From NCBI GenBank assembly GCA_020744425.1, contig JAGMUV010000007.1, forward strand, positions 682,001 to 746,000: 64,000 bases of DNA, given 5' to 3'. Shown here one piece after another: positions 33,479 to 45,903 of the stretch. The DNA is from Dactylonectria macrodidyma. Taxonomy: Eukaryota; Ascomycota; Sordariomycetes; Hypocreales; Nectriaceae. How positions within the stretch are numbered: position 1 is the stretch's first letter; the number at the start of each line of letters is the position of its first letter. The notes below the pieces were generated by a model. The model saw nothing but the letters and a program-made list of their open reading frames with translations, was not told where the DNA came from and made no database searches. The translations under genes were made by a program, and so were the position numbers.

Positions 33479-36400
33479 TCACCTCCGCTTTGGCATCTTC
33501 TTTTCTTCCATCTCCTCGACATCCTTCTTTTTGTGGAAATGAGGTGCCAGCTCCGCCAGCCACATGGGCTCGACGGGCATCACGTTGCGCATGTACTCCT
33601 TGGTCGTCTGCACCAGCTCAAAATACACCACCATCTTCTCCGGGGGGTCGACCGACATCAGAACGCTACTCGGGTGCACCCAGACCGTCGTGTTGTTCTT
33701 GACCGTCCGGTAGCTGTCGCCGCTCCGCATCAGGCGTGCTGCGTTGGGGAAGAAGCCCGCCGTAATGGCTCGCTTGATCGGCCGCAGGTTGGCTGCTCCA
33801 CACGTTGACGGTGCCACCTCGACTCGCTCGCAGAGTTTGGCCAGCTGATCTCTGACATCGCGTGCTCGAGTCAGGGATCGCTGCTGCAGGAAGTTCTCGC
33901 GGGCCCAGACTGGGGAGAAGTCACTGTCCACCCACTGGTTCCAGACATTGAGCAATGTCAGATGGTCGCCTCCGTCCTTAACTGTAAACCGGTTGCGAGC
34001 GCTGTCTGCGTGAATCTTCTTGTCCTTGGGTCGGAAGAACAGCGCGGAGCTTTCGCTCAGCATGGAAACAATGGAGAGGACCTCCTCCACGCACTTTTCC
34101 TTGTCTGCCGCAAGAACAGCCTTGGCGAGCATGGGATCAGTCGGGAACTCGGCCATCTGACGGCCCAACTTGGTCATCTCACCCTTATGGTTCAAGGCTT
34201 GGAGAGCGAAGAGCTGGTTCAACGCGCCAATCAGCGATTCTGTTGGCGGCGGATCCATAAACTCAAAGTCGAGGAGCTCGTTGATTCCGAGTGACTTTAG
34301 CTGCAAGACCACTCCGTTCAGGTTCGTCCGCTGGATCTCTGGCGTTGTCGACTCATCCATCTCATTCATGTAGGCAAACTTGGTGTACAGCCGGAAACAC
34401 TTTCCCGGACCAACACGACCGGCTCGACCACTGCGCTGGTTGGCGGATGCCCGAGAGCAAGGCACGACGACTAGGTTCGACATGCCAGTCGCGGGATTGT
34501 AAACGTTCTCCTTAACATAGCCAGGATCAATGACATACACAATGCCATCGATGGTCAAACTCGTCTCAGCAATATTGGTGGCAAGGACAACCTTGCGGGC
34601 ACCGTTTGGCGTCGGCTCGAAAATCTTAGACTGAAGTTCAGACGGCAAGTTCGCATAAATCGGACAGATGACAAGTTCTTTGATGCGGCTACCAAGCTTC
34701 TTGGCCGTCTCCGCAATCTCAAGCTCAGCCGCCTCAATCTCATCTTGTCCAGTCAAGAAGATGAGAATGTCTCCCTTGCCTTGTGTCGTGTGGATCTGAA
34801 ACGTCGTGGTGATGGCCGCAGCTAGGTAGTTTGCTTCCGGGGCTGGGGTGTAGTAAATGTCCACAGGGTATCTTCGACCGGGAATGTTGAAGATGGGCGC
34901 ATCGTCAAAGTACTGTGCAAACTTCTCGGCGTTCATGGTTGCCGAAGAAATGAGGAGCTTCAGATCTCGGCGCTCACGCGATAGATCCTTGACCAGAGCA
35001 AGCAGAATATCGGTATGGACCGTCCGCTCGTGAGCTTCATCGATCATCAGCGCCGAGTATCCCGCCAAATCTGGCTCCGTCATGAACTCTCTCAGCAGCA
35101 TGCCGTCAGTCATGTACTTCAACACCGTCTTGTCCGACGTGCAATCCTCGAAACGGATGGTATATCCAACCTCGTTTCCCACTTTGACCCCAACTTCGTC
35201 CGCAACACGAGCCGCAACACTCATAGCTGCGACTCGACGAGGCTGCGTGCACCCCACCTTCATTCCGTTCGCCGTATAGCCTGCCTCGTGGAGGTATTGC
35301 GGTAACTGGGTTGTTTTTCCACTACCAGTCTCACCGACAATGACTAGCACCTGATGCGTCTCAAGCGCAGCAAGAAACTCGTCTCTGTACTGGTAAATCG
35401 GTAGGCTCTTCCTCGTCTCCTGGATGGACAAGGCCTTCTTCTCTGCGGCATCGATCTGTGCCGCCAGGAACTTTTGTTCCTTGGTCAAGTTCTGATCGTC
35501 GCCTGCCATTCGGGAATCCAGGTTCCACTGGATATACTGTGCATCGTCCAGGACGTAGTCGTAGTCTTCGTTTTCTCTCTCGACGCGTTGGATCTGGGCC
35601 TTTGCTTTCGAGGCCTGTTCTCGCTCCCACTCCTCATGCTCTGTGACAAACTTCTCCTGACCGAATTCATCCTTTTCCACGTAGCGCTTATAAAGCGCTT
35701 CCTCCTTCTTTTTCCTATCCAGCTTTCCCTTTTCGGTGATGTAGTCCTCAGGCATCACGTAGCCGTCGCGGTGGTCGTCGATCTTCAGGCGCTCCTCGGC
35801 CAGTCGTAGAATCTCTCGGTTCTTGGCGAATTCAGCCTTTTCCATTTCGGACAGTCTCACGCCACTCCTCAGCTCGGATGTTTCTTCGGCGACCTGTTTC
35901 CTCAGCAGAGCCAGGCGCTCCGCCTCTCGCTTTTTGAGATATTCCTGTCGCGATCTTTCGCGAATGTCAGGCAGCGCCTTGTCTCTGGCCTCGGAGTCCT
36001 CTGCGAGCTTCCGTCTCGCCGATGACTCGCCATCTCTGTCGTTTTTTTTCGATCGTCCCGAGTCCTTTTCTCTGAGGCGCTTCGCAAACGCTTCTCGCTC
36101 CTCAATGTCCTTGCGGCGCTCCAGCTCCTCCTTGGCCCCGTCGGATAGATCCTCCTCCTTTGGTTCATCGTGACTTAGTTTGACCCTCTTGCTTGCCGAC
36201 TCCTCAAACTCGCGCTCCTCCTCCTCTTCTTCGGACGGAGGTTCCTCGTCTCCCCATCTATCGTCGTCGGCATCTCCGTCGCGTCGCCGGTACTGCTTGG
36301 GGCGGCTAGTGTAGGAGGATCCTCGGCCGGGGGACTTTTCGCGGCTACGGCTGCGGTCGCGACGCGATCTTGAATGTCGGGAGGAGGACTTGTCGTCCCG

Positions 36401-36499
36401 GTCGCGATGGCGGTGCTTGTGCTTCTTCTCCTTGGTAACCTTCTGAGGCCCCACCTCGTCCTCGCCCATCGGCAGAAAAGCGTACTTTTTGGAGCTCAT
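33479..36499 (-). CDS. Spliceosomal DEAH-box ATPase Prp2 (DHX16-like)
   Basis: A single long exon, 1006 aa from [15 protein letters not shown]. The first 180 residues are Lys/Arg/Glu/Ser-rich, with RS-like stretches. The helicase core follows: GETGSGKTT (motif I, about residue 390), [24 protein letters not shown] (about residue 486), [30 protein letters not shown] and [14 protein letters not shown]. The HA2 and OB-fold regions follow ([31 protein letters not shown]). Prp2 remodels the activated spliceosome before the first splicing step with the G-patch cofactor Spp2. N-terminal pattern and length fit Prp2 better than Prp16, Prp22 or Prp43. The frame is open a further 37 codons upstream, but that extension lacks family likeness. 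It is divergent from Scj1. Confidence 0.92.
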   Translation of the reverse strand: MSSKKYAFLPMGEDEVGPQKVTKEKKHKHRHRDRDDKSSSRHSRSRRDRSRSREKSPGRGSSYTSRPKQYRRRDGDADDDRWGDEEPPSEEEEEEREFEESASKRVKLSHDEPKEEDLSDGAKEELERRKDIEEREAFAKRLREKDSGRSKKNDRDGESSARRKLAEDSEARDKALPDIRERSRQEYLKKREAERLALLRKQVAEETSELRSGVRLSEMEKAEFAKNREILRLAEERLKIDDHRDGYVMPEDYITEKGKLDRKKKEEALYKRYVEKDEFGQEKFVTEHEEWEREQASKAKAQIQRVERENEDYDYVLDDAQYIQWNLDSRMAGDDQNLTKEQKFLAAQIDAAEKKALSIQETRKSLPIYQYRDEFLAALETHQVLVIVGETGSGKTTQLPQYLHEAGYTANGMKVGCTQPRRVAAMSVAARVADEVGVKVGNEVGYTIRFEDCTSDKTVLKYMTDGMLLREFMTEPDLAGYSALMIDEAHERTVHTDILLALVKDLSRERRDLKLLISSATMNAEKFAQYFDDAPIFNIPGRRYPVDIYYTPAPEANYLAAAITTTFQIHTTQGKGDILIFLTGQDEIEAAELEIAETAKKLGSRIKELVICPIYANLPSELQSKIFEPTPNGARKVVLATNIAETSLTIDGIVYVIDPGYVKENVYNPATGMSNLVVVPCSRASANQRSGRAGRVGPGKCFRLYTKFAYMNEMDESTTPEIQRTNLNGVVLQLKSLGINELLDFEFMDPPPTESLIGALNQLFALQALNHKGEMTKLGRQMAEFPTDPMLAKAVLAADKEKCVEEVLSIVSMLSESSALFFRPKDKKIHADSARNRFTVKDGGDHLTLLNVWNQWVDSDFSPVWARENFLQQRSLTRARDVRDQLAKLCERVEVAPSTCGAANLRPIKRAITAGFFPNAARLMRSGDSYRTVKNNTTVWVHPSSVLMSVDPPEKMVVYFELVQTTKEYMRNVMPVEPMWLAELAPHFHKKKDVEEMEEKKMPKRR

Positions 36500-36961
36500 A
36501 ATGGGCGTGGTTGAATCCTTTACCAACTGGAAGAAGGAAACGCTCTCCAATAGTATATCCCGGCGCGAACAGATCCTCCAGGTCCTTTTGTGAGTCGAAA
36601 GCTTGATCACAGACAGCTCTCAAGCTCCATCATGATGCAGCAGCCTGGGCTCGGTCCCAGAATTTGGAAAAGATAATCCGAAAGTTAGTCCGGCAGCCAG
36701 TGGAAAGCTCCCGATAACAGACCCACCTGCAAGGGCCAGCTGATAAGCACTGCGCTGTCCCAAAAAGAGTTGCGGAAGTGGCCAATGTTAATAACACGCT
36801 GGTAACTCGAGACAAAGAAAGCTCCGTTGGTTGCTCACAACTCCAACCTATCTTCTTCCACCACCCGTGAAATATCACCTGGCTAGACATTTCCGGTCGC
36901 CAGATCTTGAATTTTCTCTTTTCTCTATTCAAGTCCCGATTTTTGGGCACACCGTGGTGCA
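36500..36961. promoter_or_regulatory. 462-bp divergent promoter, Prp2 / Scj1
   Basis: The interval lies between two divergent start codons of housekeeping genes. It must hold both core promoters. The Scj1 side ends in a TC-rich leader with ATTTTCTCTTTTCTCTATTC. No specific factor site could be assigned. Confidence 0.6.
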
Positions 36962-38333
36962 ATGTTGCTCCACGGAGCTGTCATATTTGTCCTCGTGGCC
37001 TTCCTCCAGTTGGCTCTTTGCGCCGAGGACTACTACAAGGTCGGCCTTCTTTCTCCTATGTTCACACTTGAACAAGATCAAGCTGACATGAAATCAGGTT
37101 CTGGGTGTTGATAAGCAAGCCTCAGAAAGGGAACTAAAATCGGCATATCGCCAGCTCTCCAAGAAATACCACCCAGACAAGAACCCGTATGCCCCTCCAT
37201 GAATTATCTCCCCCCAGCTTCAAGGTTCGCTTGCTAACTTGTATGTCCTCGTCAGCGGAGATGAAACCGCCCACGACAAGTTCGTCGAGGTGTCGGAGGC
37301 CTACGAAATCCTGAGCGATACCGAAACCCGAAAGGTGTACGACCGCCACGGCCACGAGGCGGCCAAGAACCACAAGAACGGCGGCGGCGGAGGAGGCGGA
37401 GGAGGAGACCCCTTCGACCTCTTCAGCCGCTTCTTCGGCGGCCACGGGCACTTTGGTCGTGGAGGCGGCGAGCCGCGAGGCCATAACGTCGAAGTGCGAG
37501 TCGAGATCTCGCTCCGCGACTTCTACAACGGCGCAACGACCGAGTTCCAGTGGAACAAGCAGCACATCTGCGAGCACTGCGAGGGCACGGGCAGCGCCGA
37601 CGGTAAGGTCGAGACGTGCGGGACGTGCCAGGGCCGCGGCGTGCGCATCGTCAAGCAGCAGCTCGCCCCAGGCATGTTCCAGCAGATGCAGATGCGTTGC
37701 GATGCCTGTGGCGGCCGCGGCAAGACCATCAAGCACAAGTGCACACACTGCCACGGCCAGCGCGTCGAGAAGAAGCCCACCACCGTCACCCTCAAGGTCG
37801 AGCGCGGCGCGCCCCGCGACTCGCGCGTCGTCTACGAGAACGAGGCCGACGAGAGCCCCGACTGGGTCGCCGGCGACCTCATCGTCTCGCTCTCCGAGAA
37901 GGCCCCCGGTCTCGACACGGACAACCCGGACCGCGTTGACGGCGCCTTCTTCCGCCGCAAGGGCGACGACCTGTACTGGACTGAGGTGCTGTCCCTGCGC
38001 GAGGCCTGGATGGGCGACTGGACGCGCAACCTCACCCACTTGGACCGCCACGTCGTGCGCCTGAGCCGGGCCCGCGGCCAGGTCGTCCAGCCGGGCCACG
38101 TCGAGACCGTCGCCGGCGAGGGCATGCCCAAGTGGCACGAGGACGGCGAGAGCGTCTACCACACCCACGAGTTCGGCAACCTGTACGTCGAGTACCTGGT
38201 GGTCCTGCCCGACCAGATGGAGAAGCCCATGGAGGGCGAGTTCTGGAATGTGTGGCAGAAGTGGCGAGGCAAGCACGGCATCGATCTTCAGCAAGACAGC
38301 GGGCGGACAGAGCAGAAGCATGATGAGTTATGA
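36962..38333 (+). CDS. ER lumenal DnaJ co-chaperone, Scj1-like
   Basis: Three exons, 414 aa. Introns are 37040-37097 (donor GTCGGC, unusual) and 37187-37255. Order: signal peptide ([20 protein letters not shown]), J domain with H51-P52-D53 in [11 protein letters not shown], Gly-rich linker ([21 protein letters not shown]), four CxxCxGxG-type zinc repeats ([32 protein letters not shown]), C-terminal substrate-binding domains, and a C-terminal HDEL ER-retrieval signal. This is the full type A (class I) DnaJ architecture and, with HDEL, matches yeast Scj1, partner of Kar2/BiP in folding and in ER-associated degradation. The fourth repeat ends QR rather than G, a minor variation. It shares a promoter with Prp2. 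A long antisense frame over exon 3 is a GC-bias shadow. Confidence 0.93.
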
Positions 38334-39062
38334 TGAGTTTTTGCTAGAGCTAGGGGGGGAGCATGAGGCGTAGGTTGGTGGGCGGACTGGGTTGTACCAA
38401 GTATCAGCGACTATTAGACATGCTATATGATTTGTAGACCATTTCAACGTTAACACGGGCTTCCGGGTCTCCGCCCTTAGATCGAATTGCATATATATTC
38501 GGTATTGCTATTCACACAGTTAACTATTGTTATCCACATAGCATTTCTAGATAAGCCCACTTCTCCTTACTAAGGTATAGTGACCCTAATTAAGATCATA
38601 AGATTATATAAATATTAGAGATATACCTAAGGAAACTAAATGAAGGTACTATTACCTATGCTGATATAGAGACGACTTTGCCGAAGTCAAGCCCCCAGGC
38701 TATTTCGATGTGCTGTGCGAATAGCAATACTCAAATATTTATGAGAACAGTTGCGATAGTGGTTGTCTCTATTCTCTTCTAGTGACACGTCGATTTACCC
38801 CTTTACAGTCAACTCACCCCAGGCGTATCATCTCTTCCCTCACATGAGGGAGAATGTGGCCCGCGAAGTAAACTAGATTCATTGTTAATAGACAAACTCG
38901 TGTCAAATTGAAATAGATGTCATCGTTTCTTCTATGTCGGCCGTTATTACATTGTCGTGAGCTCATGTCGTGACTTAATCCCCATCCAAAGAAACTAGAA
39001 AACCCTCCACATAAACAAGTCGGAGTTGCTAAATCACACACAAAACAACAGTCATTAAGTCA
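38334..39062. other. AT-rich convergent spacer
   Basis: 729 bp between converging Scj1 and DUF3824 stops. From about 38460 to 38760 it is conspicuously AT-rich with stops in all frames, in contrast to the GC-rich neighbours. It may be a degenerate repeat affected by C-to-T mutation, but no repeat boundary was seen. Confidence 0.45.
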
Positions 39063-42000
39063 TCATCTCCGTCGTCTCCTTCCCTTTCTGGATCTTCGCT
39101 CGTCATCTTGGTCGACATCATCATCTTGCTCGTTCCTATCCACACTCCTGCCATTGTCCTTGATCATCGCCTGTTGTCTCGATCCCTCCAATCCTCCAAT
39201 TATGTCTCCTATCACGCGGAGCCAGCTTTTCTTACCCTCCAGCGCACCCGACACATTGCGCATCAACCGCTCCACCATCTCGCCGTCAGTCCCGCCGATT
39301 TGCCATGCTCCACGAACATTCATGCCTCCGCGATCTCGAGGGCGGTACTCAAAGTCCCCCCTCCGACTGGTCCATCTAGGGCGGGTGGCAGACCGGTCGT
39401 CGAGGCGTTCTCCGTATCGGTCAAATCGATCGGGCAACTCCTCAACTGCTTCATCCGAGTTTGAGTCGTCATCTCCCAACCGCTTTCTACCAGCAATAGA
39501 GTCATCGGAGGACGAAGAGGACGACGAGGATGATGATTGGCGACGGCGTCGTCGGCGGCGGTATGGCACAAGCCCATGTTCTTTGTCGGAAGCTTCCTGT
39601 TCTGCTCGTCGACGTTCTTCTTCTATTGCCGCTGCCTCAGCTTGTTCACGGTGGTGTCTCTCCATTGTCATCTCGCTTCTAGGTGACATAGGGATGAAGA
39701 TGACCGACTTGGCGGTAGATGATTGCGCATCGTCAAGATTTACTGCAGCTAGTTGGTTGTCAGTTTTTGGTCCCGTGACGACAAAAGAAGCCGCCAAAGT
39801 ACGATGGAACGCACCCTCGTCTTTCCCTCGCGAGCCGAGGAGGCTTTGGGGAGGTAGACTCACTTGATCAGGCAGGATTCGACCGCCCGGTCCAGGCGGA
39901 GGAGGTGGGCCAGGTGGGGGAGGTGGACCAGGCGGGAAGCCGCTCCCTGTGCGTGGTATGGACTGGGCCGGAGGCGGCGGGGGGTAGCCGGTATAGTCTT
40001 GCGGAACATACGGCTGGAAGTCACTTGGTGTGGTTGGATATTGAGGGAAACCAGCTCCTCCCGGTCCTGCATCTGTGGGATAGGGTGGGTAGTAGGCACC
40101 CCCAGATGCCGTTGGGGGTGATTGCGTACGACGGTTGTCATATCGGTTGTCTGGGATCTCGCCAACTAAGCCGCAGGTTAGCCAAAGTCACGGGGTTCCT
40201 TCGAGGTCGCCTTACGTCTCCCATCGTCCCGGGACCTAGATCTGTGGCCCCGGCTCCTGCTCCGGTCTGGGTCTCCTACAGGGTCCCTGCCTCGGTCTCG
40301 GTCTCGCTCATCCTCGCGCTCTTGTCGACGCTCCCTTGATCGCTGCTCCCTCTTCTCTCTATCCTTCTTGTCCTTGTATTCCTTGATACCGATGGCCGCA
40401 GCGCCGGCGGCTGCCATGTCCCTCAGTCGGCTCTTACTACGCTTTCTTTCATGATCATCCGACGCTGAAGAGGATCGTGAGCCTTCACGTTCGCGTCTCC
40501 TGCGCCGCCTGCGCCTTCTGTTCTCCGCTTCAGATTCGTAGCCTCGCGACGCAGGACGCGTGGGCTCAAGCGGATCGTTGCCGTATTCAACTAAGCCTAG
40601 CTCAGGATCAGTGGCGCGCTCTGTACGGTTGGATCGGGCCATCGACCTGCTGCGGCTTCGGCTACGCGAACCTCGCCGACGGTAGTACTCATCGTCGCTG
40701 CTGCTGCTATAATCCTTCTCCTCCTCCTTCTTGTTCTTGTGGTTCTTCCACGCCTTGGAGGCCAACCCGGCGGCAGCAGCAGCTCCAGCGAGCTCTGCAC
40801 CGCGACGGAGACGAGACTTGCTGCGGGAGCGGCTGCGAGATCGCGACTTGGACCTGGATTTGTTGCGGAAATGCTTCACGAGACCAGCAGTGGCTGCAGT
40901 GCCTATAGCGGCCTTTGCGGCAGTTGATAGGCTGCGACGGCGACTGCCCTTGCTCTTGGTCGATCGCACGGATCGTATGGATCGACTAGATCGCGAACGG
41001 GAGCGAGAGTAACCATCAGAAGAGTACCCGCGATTCCGGCTACGACCACGGCGTAACTCCTCCTTATCAATCTTATTGGATTGATAGTACTTGGCAGCAC
41101 CCGCAGCGGCGAGAGCTACCGCGGCAATTCCGAGACCTTGCTTCAGTCGAGAATGTCGGTCGGGGGATTCGTCGTCGTCATGCCATCGATCTTCATAGGC
41201 GCTGTGGGCCCTCCGCAGGGCTTCGGTACCCAGAGCACCGAGAGCAGCTCCCGCAATTACCTTTCGGCCCCGGTTTTCTGGCAGATCGCCGTATCCGTCC
41301 CGGCGGCTGTTGATCAACGCCGTGATACCGGCGCCGGCAAGGGCACCCTCGGCCAAGTGGCGCTTGTGATGGGGGCTTTCGCTACGCTCACGACGACGGA
41401 CAACGGTACGACGGACGTAGTAGTCTTCATCATCGCTGTAGTGATCATGGTCGCGACGACGACGATCATATTTCTCAATGGCAAAGTTGCGACTGCCTCG
41501 GTGGCTGCCTACGTCCTTTCTCTCGTGGCGGTAGTAGTACTCTTCTTCCTGGGGTTCTCTTCTGGCGATTTCGCGATGCTGCTCCTTCTCCCGGATGACA
41601 ACAATACCGGGATCTCGGCGTGGCACAATGACGGGAGGTGGTGGAGGTGCTTCTTGGACGATGATCTGCTGGGGCTCCGGGGCGCGTTGGCGAATAATGA
41701 CGGGGGGCGGCGCAGGTGGGGGGTCCACGGGAGTGTAATACTCGGTCTCTTTGCGATATCGCTCAACTTCGCAGCCGTCGCGGTCATCAACGTGCTCCTC
41801 TACTCGCTTCTCGACGCGGTAGTCTCCGTTGTCGCGGCGTTCGATGCGCTTCTCCACCTTGACTTCGTCTTCGAATGGCGGCGCATCAAACCGAGAGCGA
41901 CGATCCCAGTCTTGCTCGACCCGCTCAATCTCCTTGGTCTCGTAAGTGGTGACCCTGGGACGGTCCGCCGCGACGGGCGGCGGTGGCGGCGGAGGCGGAT

Positions 42001-42379
42001 AGAACTCGCGAGGCGACCTGGCATCTCGTGGAGGACCTGGAGGGGGAGGGGGAGGGGGAGGGAGGGGATCTCGACCGCGCTCAGGTTCATAGAAGCGGGA
42101 GCGATCCACGGCATACGGATCATATGGAGCATTGGGACGGCGTTCAGTCTCCAAGAGATCTCCAGAGTTGCGGGCATAAGTGGAGGCGCGAGAACGGTGG
42201 TCATCCTCAATCTCAGTGACAACCCTCTCAGTAGTACGTCCGTATCGGCTAGGTCTGTTAGGTGTCACCTTGTAGCGATGAACAGTGGTGGAACGGTAGT
42301 CATCATCGTCTGAGGAGCTGTCGTCGCGATCCCGCTCGTGCTCGCGGTAGGTGCGGGTCTCTCTGTAGACGTCACCCAT
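39063..42379 (-). CDS. DUF3824 (glycine-zipper/RS-rich) protein
   Basis: A large low-complexity protein of 1064 or 1088 aa. The intron 40166-40215 (GTAAGG...CTTAG) is required. A second, 39743-39814 (GTGCGT...CTGAC...CTGCAG), is 72 nt and free of stops, so splicing or retention both keep the frame. The N-terminus is Arg/Asp/Glu/Tyr-rich with poly-Pro runs. Then come two or three hydrophobic Ala/Gly-rich patches that define DUF3824: HLAEGALAGAGITALINSRR, GRKVIAGAALGALGTEALRR and GAELAGAAAAAGLASKAWKN, separated by long RS/SR stretches. The C-terminus has poly-Ser/Asp and ends in an Arg run. The function is unknown; resemblance to SR proteins is compositional only. Calling a membrane role for the Ala/Gly patches would be premature. 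Confidence 0.85.
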
Positions 42380-45300
42380 GGCGGGGGAATGACGACAGAG
42401 GGGTTGGGGCCGGGCAGGTGCAGTGCGCTCTTAGAGCGAGAGTAGGCACCCGTAGATGGGTTGCAGTGTTTGACGGGCTCGTAGCGAAAGAAAAATGATC
42501 GCGATGAGATCAAGTTTCGTGCGTGCGCAAAGGCAAAGCGATGAGGGATAAGGGGAGGGAAATTTGCTAGGAGGGAAATGCAAATGCAGGATGGGAAGAG
42601 AGAAAGAGAGGGAGGAGAAGAGAAAACAAAACGATGACGGCACACCCCAATGTCGTAGTGTGTTGGGTTGGTCTGAATGGGAACGCTCCTCTCTCCTCCT
42701 TCGTCCAAGACCAGTGGCCCAGTAAGTAGACCAGGTCCAGGATGGCTCGCCCAGGTCACCAGCCTGGGTCTGATGGCCGCTGGTGTGGGCGGGTGGGACT
42801 CACTGGGCCTCACTAACTCGCTACAAGTCGCTACCGGCAACTCGCACAGCACGCTAATTCGCGCTGACAGAAGGTGCGGCGCCCAGTGGGAGAGACGCGG
42901 GTACAGCGGGCGGCGGCGGGGAACGGCACACTCATTACCGAGTCGCAACGGGCAGGAGCTTCAACATGGGATCTAGGATACCTAGGGCTAGAGGGTGAAA
43001 GGGCCAAACAATGGACGGGAAGAACAAGCCCACTGTGGCTATGACCTGTTTTACTACGTACTAGCGGCGGCTTCGTAAACCCAGCCCTACCTATTCAGAA
43101 CGGGATGTCCTGCTGATGAACCGGCGAGAGGCAAGTTCCATGTTGAAATCCATCAAGAGAAACGGGATGCTGCCGTGTCGTGAGCCATCCCATCTATTGG
43201 ACATCTTCTCGCTGGGGCCTAACAGCCCACCCTTGCAAGATGCAACATTCAACCCTAATTACTTTATGTACTGCGCAAGCACGGCATACATACGTCTGAG
43301 GCCATGTCCCAGTGGCAAGCGATATAACATCAGCCGCCTTCTTCCAACTTCTGGAAAGGGTCCACGCAATGCAAGGGAAAACCCTGGCCCTCCAGGTGAA
43401 CTCGGGAGATGCCCTCGGTAGCCAAGAAAAACCTCCGCTGCCCGTGCTTGAAGCTTGGACTCACTTGGGGGCTCATGTAAGACGAAGAGACGGCAGTCCA
43501 TCGGGGATCTACGCGTGTATCCCATGCATGCTGTACAACTAGAAATGCCTGCCTAACTTTACCAAGAGGAATGTTTAGCTTCTGACGAGCACAGTTTCTC
43601 ATCTGTTCCAAGTGAGGCCGCAACCGTGCCCCCTCTAACGAGGCCTTCAGAAGTTGGGCTGCAAGCAAGGCCGGCAGTTGGTCTCAAAGTTGGCCGCAGC
43701 CCAGCTTTGTCCTCAAAAAACCAGCCCAAACCCCAGCCCACTGTGGCTGATTTGCCTCTTTGTTCTGCAAGTCAACGCGCCAGCATTAGCTTGCCTGCAT
43801 ACTCCCTTTCAATCCGACTCTGGTACGCAGCGCGAGTTCAGGCCCCCCCAGCGAGAAGAGACGGGGCGCCATTGCATGCGGGCCATGACGTTGTGCCGCA
43901 CGAGCAGAATGTGAGTCAAAGCCCAGGCCCAGCCCCATGAGAGTGGCATCCATCACCTGGCGCTGGTTGGGGCGAAGCCGTCGAGTTGCTCGGTCTGTCG
44001 GTTCTGTCGCCTCGTCTTGTGGGTGTGCTTGGCTGCATGCGGCGAATGGCAGACAGCAAGGCAGAGAAGAGACACGCAGCACACAGCCTGATTACGCCCC
44101 CCAGGCAGTCGAGTATCACCAAGTTGGTGGTCATGGAGGTCTTGTCTTACTGTTTGATGGGATGCCGGATCTGCCCACCACGCACCTGACGATCCGGTTG
44201 TTACATCCAACTCAAAGAACGAAACACCGAATTTTCACATCTCATGTTCATTTCATCGTCCCGAATGGAGCCTTGACCTCATTAAATTATTTTTAATTTT
44301 CCATCCCGTACCATCGTCAATGATGCATGTCCTTGTCCTTGGTCTTGGTCTTGGTCTGGGTCCAAGACGGCATTAGCATGACCCACCCCGCAGCGACATG
44401 TCGTCATAGGTTGTCCAGGATTCCACCCCACCGAAACCATGCCCTGGGCCATCTTTTTCAAATGCCGCCTTGTTTCTTGTGCTTCAAGCGACAGTCAACT
44501 CGATAGTAACCCTCGTCGCAAACCAGAGGCGCCGACGTTACATGGGAATCATCTCTCGAGTACCAAATGAAGGCTTACTTCTCCAAGCATCAGATCTCCC
44601 CACCACGTGTGTCTTATGTGCGATTCGCGAAAGCGAAGTTGTCACAAGACGATTAGTTGAAGGTGTCCACATGACGCCGGACAACCCGAGCTACTGGACC
44701 TGTCTCTCCTCCACTTCTACTGCAAGTAGAGCTGTCCCCAGCCAACGGTTGGCTGGGTACTTACCGACCCTGGTTCTCGGGTCGAAATAGAAGTGCGTTA
44801 CTCTCAAGTCAGCATCTAGCGTCGATTCATGAGGCTCAATATGCAACAAATGTTCAACACCACGCCATCCTTACATTCGCATTCTCTTTCCAAATCAGGA
44901 GATTAGCATGAGCAATCCGTAAAGTAGCGGTTTTTCAACTCAGCTCTGAAAGCGGCTTTCAATTCCCACTATGCCCGAAATCAGTTCGCGGATCGAAGTT
45001 GCAATGTTTTAGACTTTCTTGTCCCCATCCACAATGTTGTCCTCGACGTAACGAGATATCATTCTCAGCGGAGGGAGGCTGCTAAGGGAACTTCATGACT
45101 ACTTGCTAACCCTACACCCAACTCATGCCTCGGAGTGGGCTCATGAGATACTCCTAGCGACCAATGCGGCAGTCTTCTTTAACGCAGCACCACTGCCGTA
45201 GAGGACCTTTGTAGATGAATTGCCTTGACCCATAAACTGAAATACGAATTAGACAGGAAATTCCCGTAGCCAAACTCAAGGCTGGCCTCCACAAGTGAAC

Positions 45301-45903
45301 GTCTCTTCTTGCTTTCAAGGGACTGGTGGGACTGCTGCCAGGACACCATGGGAGAACATGCTCTCTACTCCTATCCCATGCCCTTTCTTTCACACAGGCC
45401 GAGACGGGACAAAACGGGCATCACCAATACGAATACTTAAATTGCGAGAATAGCCTCACCGTACTGTCAGACTTACACTGCCCCCCTTGCCCTGTGTAAT
45501 ACGGGACAACTGAACCGCACCGGGTTATTGAGGGTTGTCAACCCAAGTAATCACCACACCTCTTAGAGACAAGTCGTATTCTTCTCTACCGTTACTCATT
45601 GTCTTTCTTCCAAGAAGGTCCGATTCATGCTTAGCTCAACGGGGGGTTTCCCATGGATGAGAAAATACAGCAACACATCACACGTTTTATCACTTACACG
45701 GCTTCCAAGTTCGACAGCCATCCCCCCTCTCGTATATCGAAACGCAAACGCGAATTCCCATTGTTTTAATCCCAAACTCCAATGAGGTGTAAAATGTATA
45801 CAATCCCGAGCCCCAACTCCCTCCGTCTGGCTCACTCCGCTCCCGTTACGCTGCCACCATGCATGTAGATATCATACTCAAACACAACCGCCAGTCACAC
45901 AAA
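42380..45903. other. 3.5-kb spacer upstream of DUF3824
   Basis: The leader region of DUF3824 (42380-42700) is strongly purine-rich on the plus strand (pyrimidine-rich in the transcript). The rest has short frames without recognisable domains. A TTGGTC-type short repeat lies near 44336-44365. No RNA gene or mobile element was identified. Confidence 0.45.

Noticed and set aside
37134..38321. 395-codon frame antisense to the Scj1 gene
   Set aside because: Leu/Val/Ala-rich shadow of a GC-rich exon; no domain, and the sense frame has full DnaJ architecture.
39809..39863. GTGAGT donor at 39863 in DUF3824
   Set aside because: No acceptor with good signals restores the frame; the GTGCGT donor at 39814 does.
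41081..42313. 410-codon plus-strand frame over DUF3824
   Set aside because: Shadow caused by Arg/Ser-rich codons on the other strand; no recognisable family.
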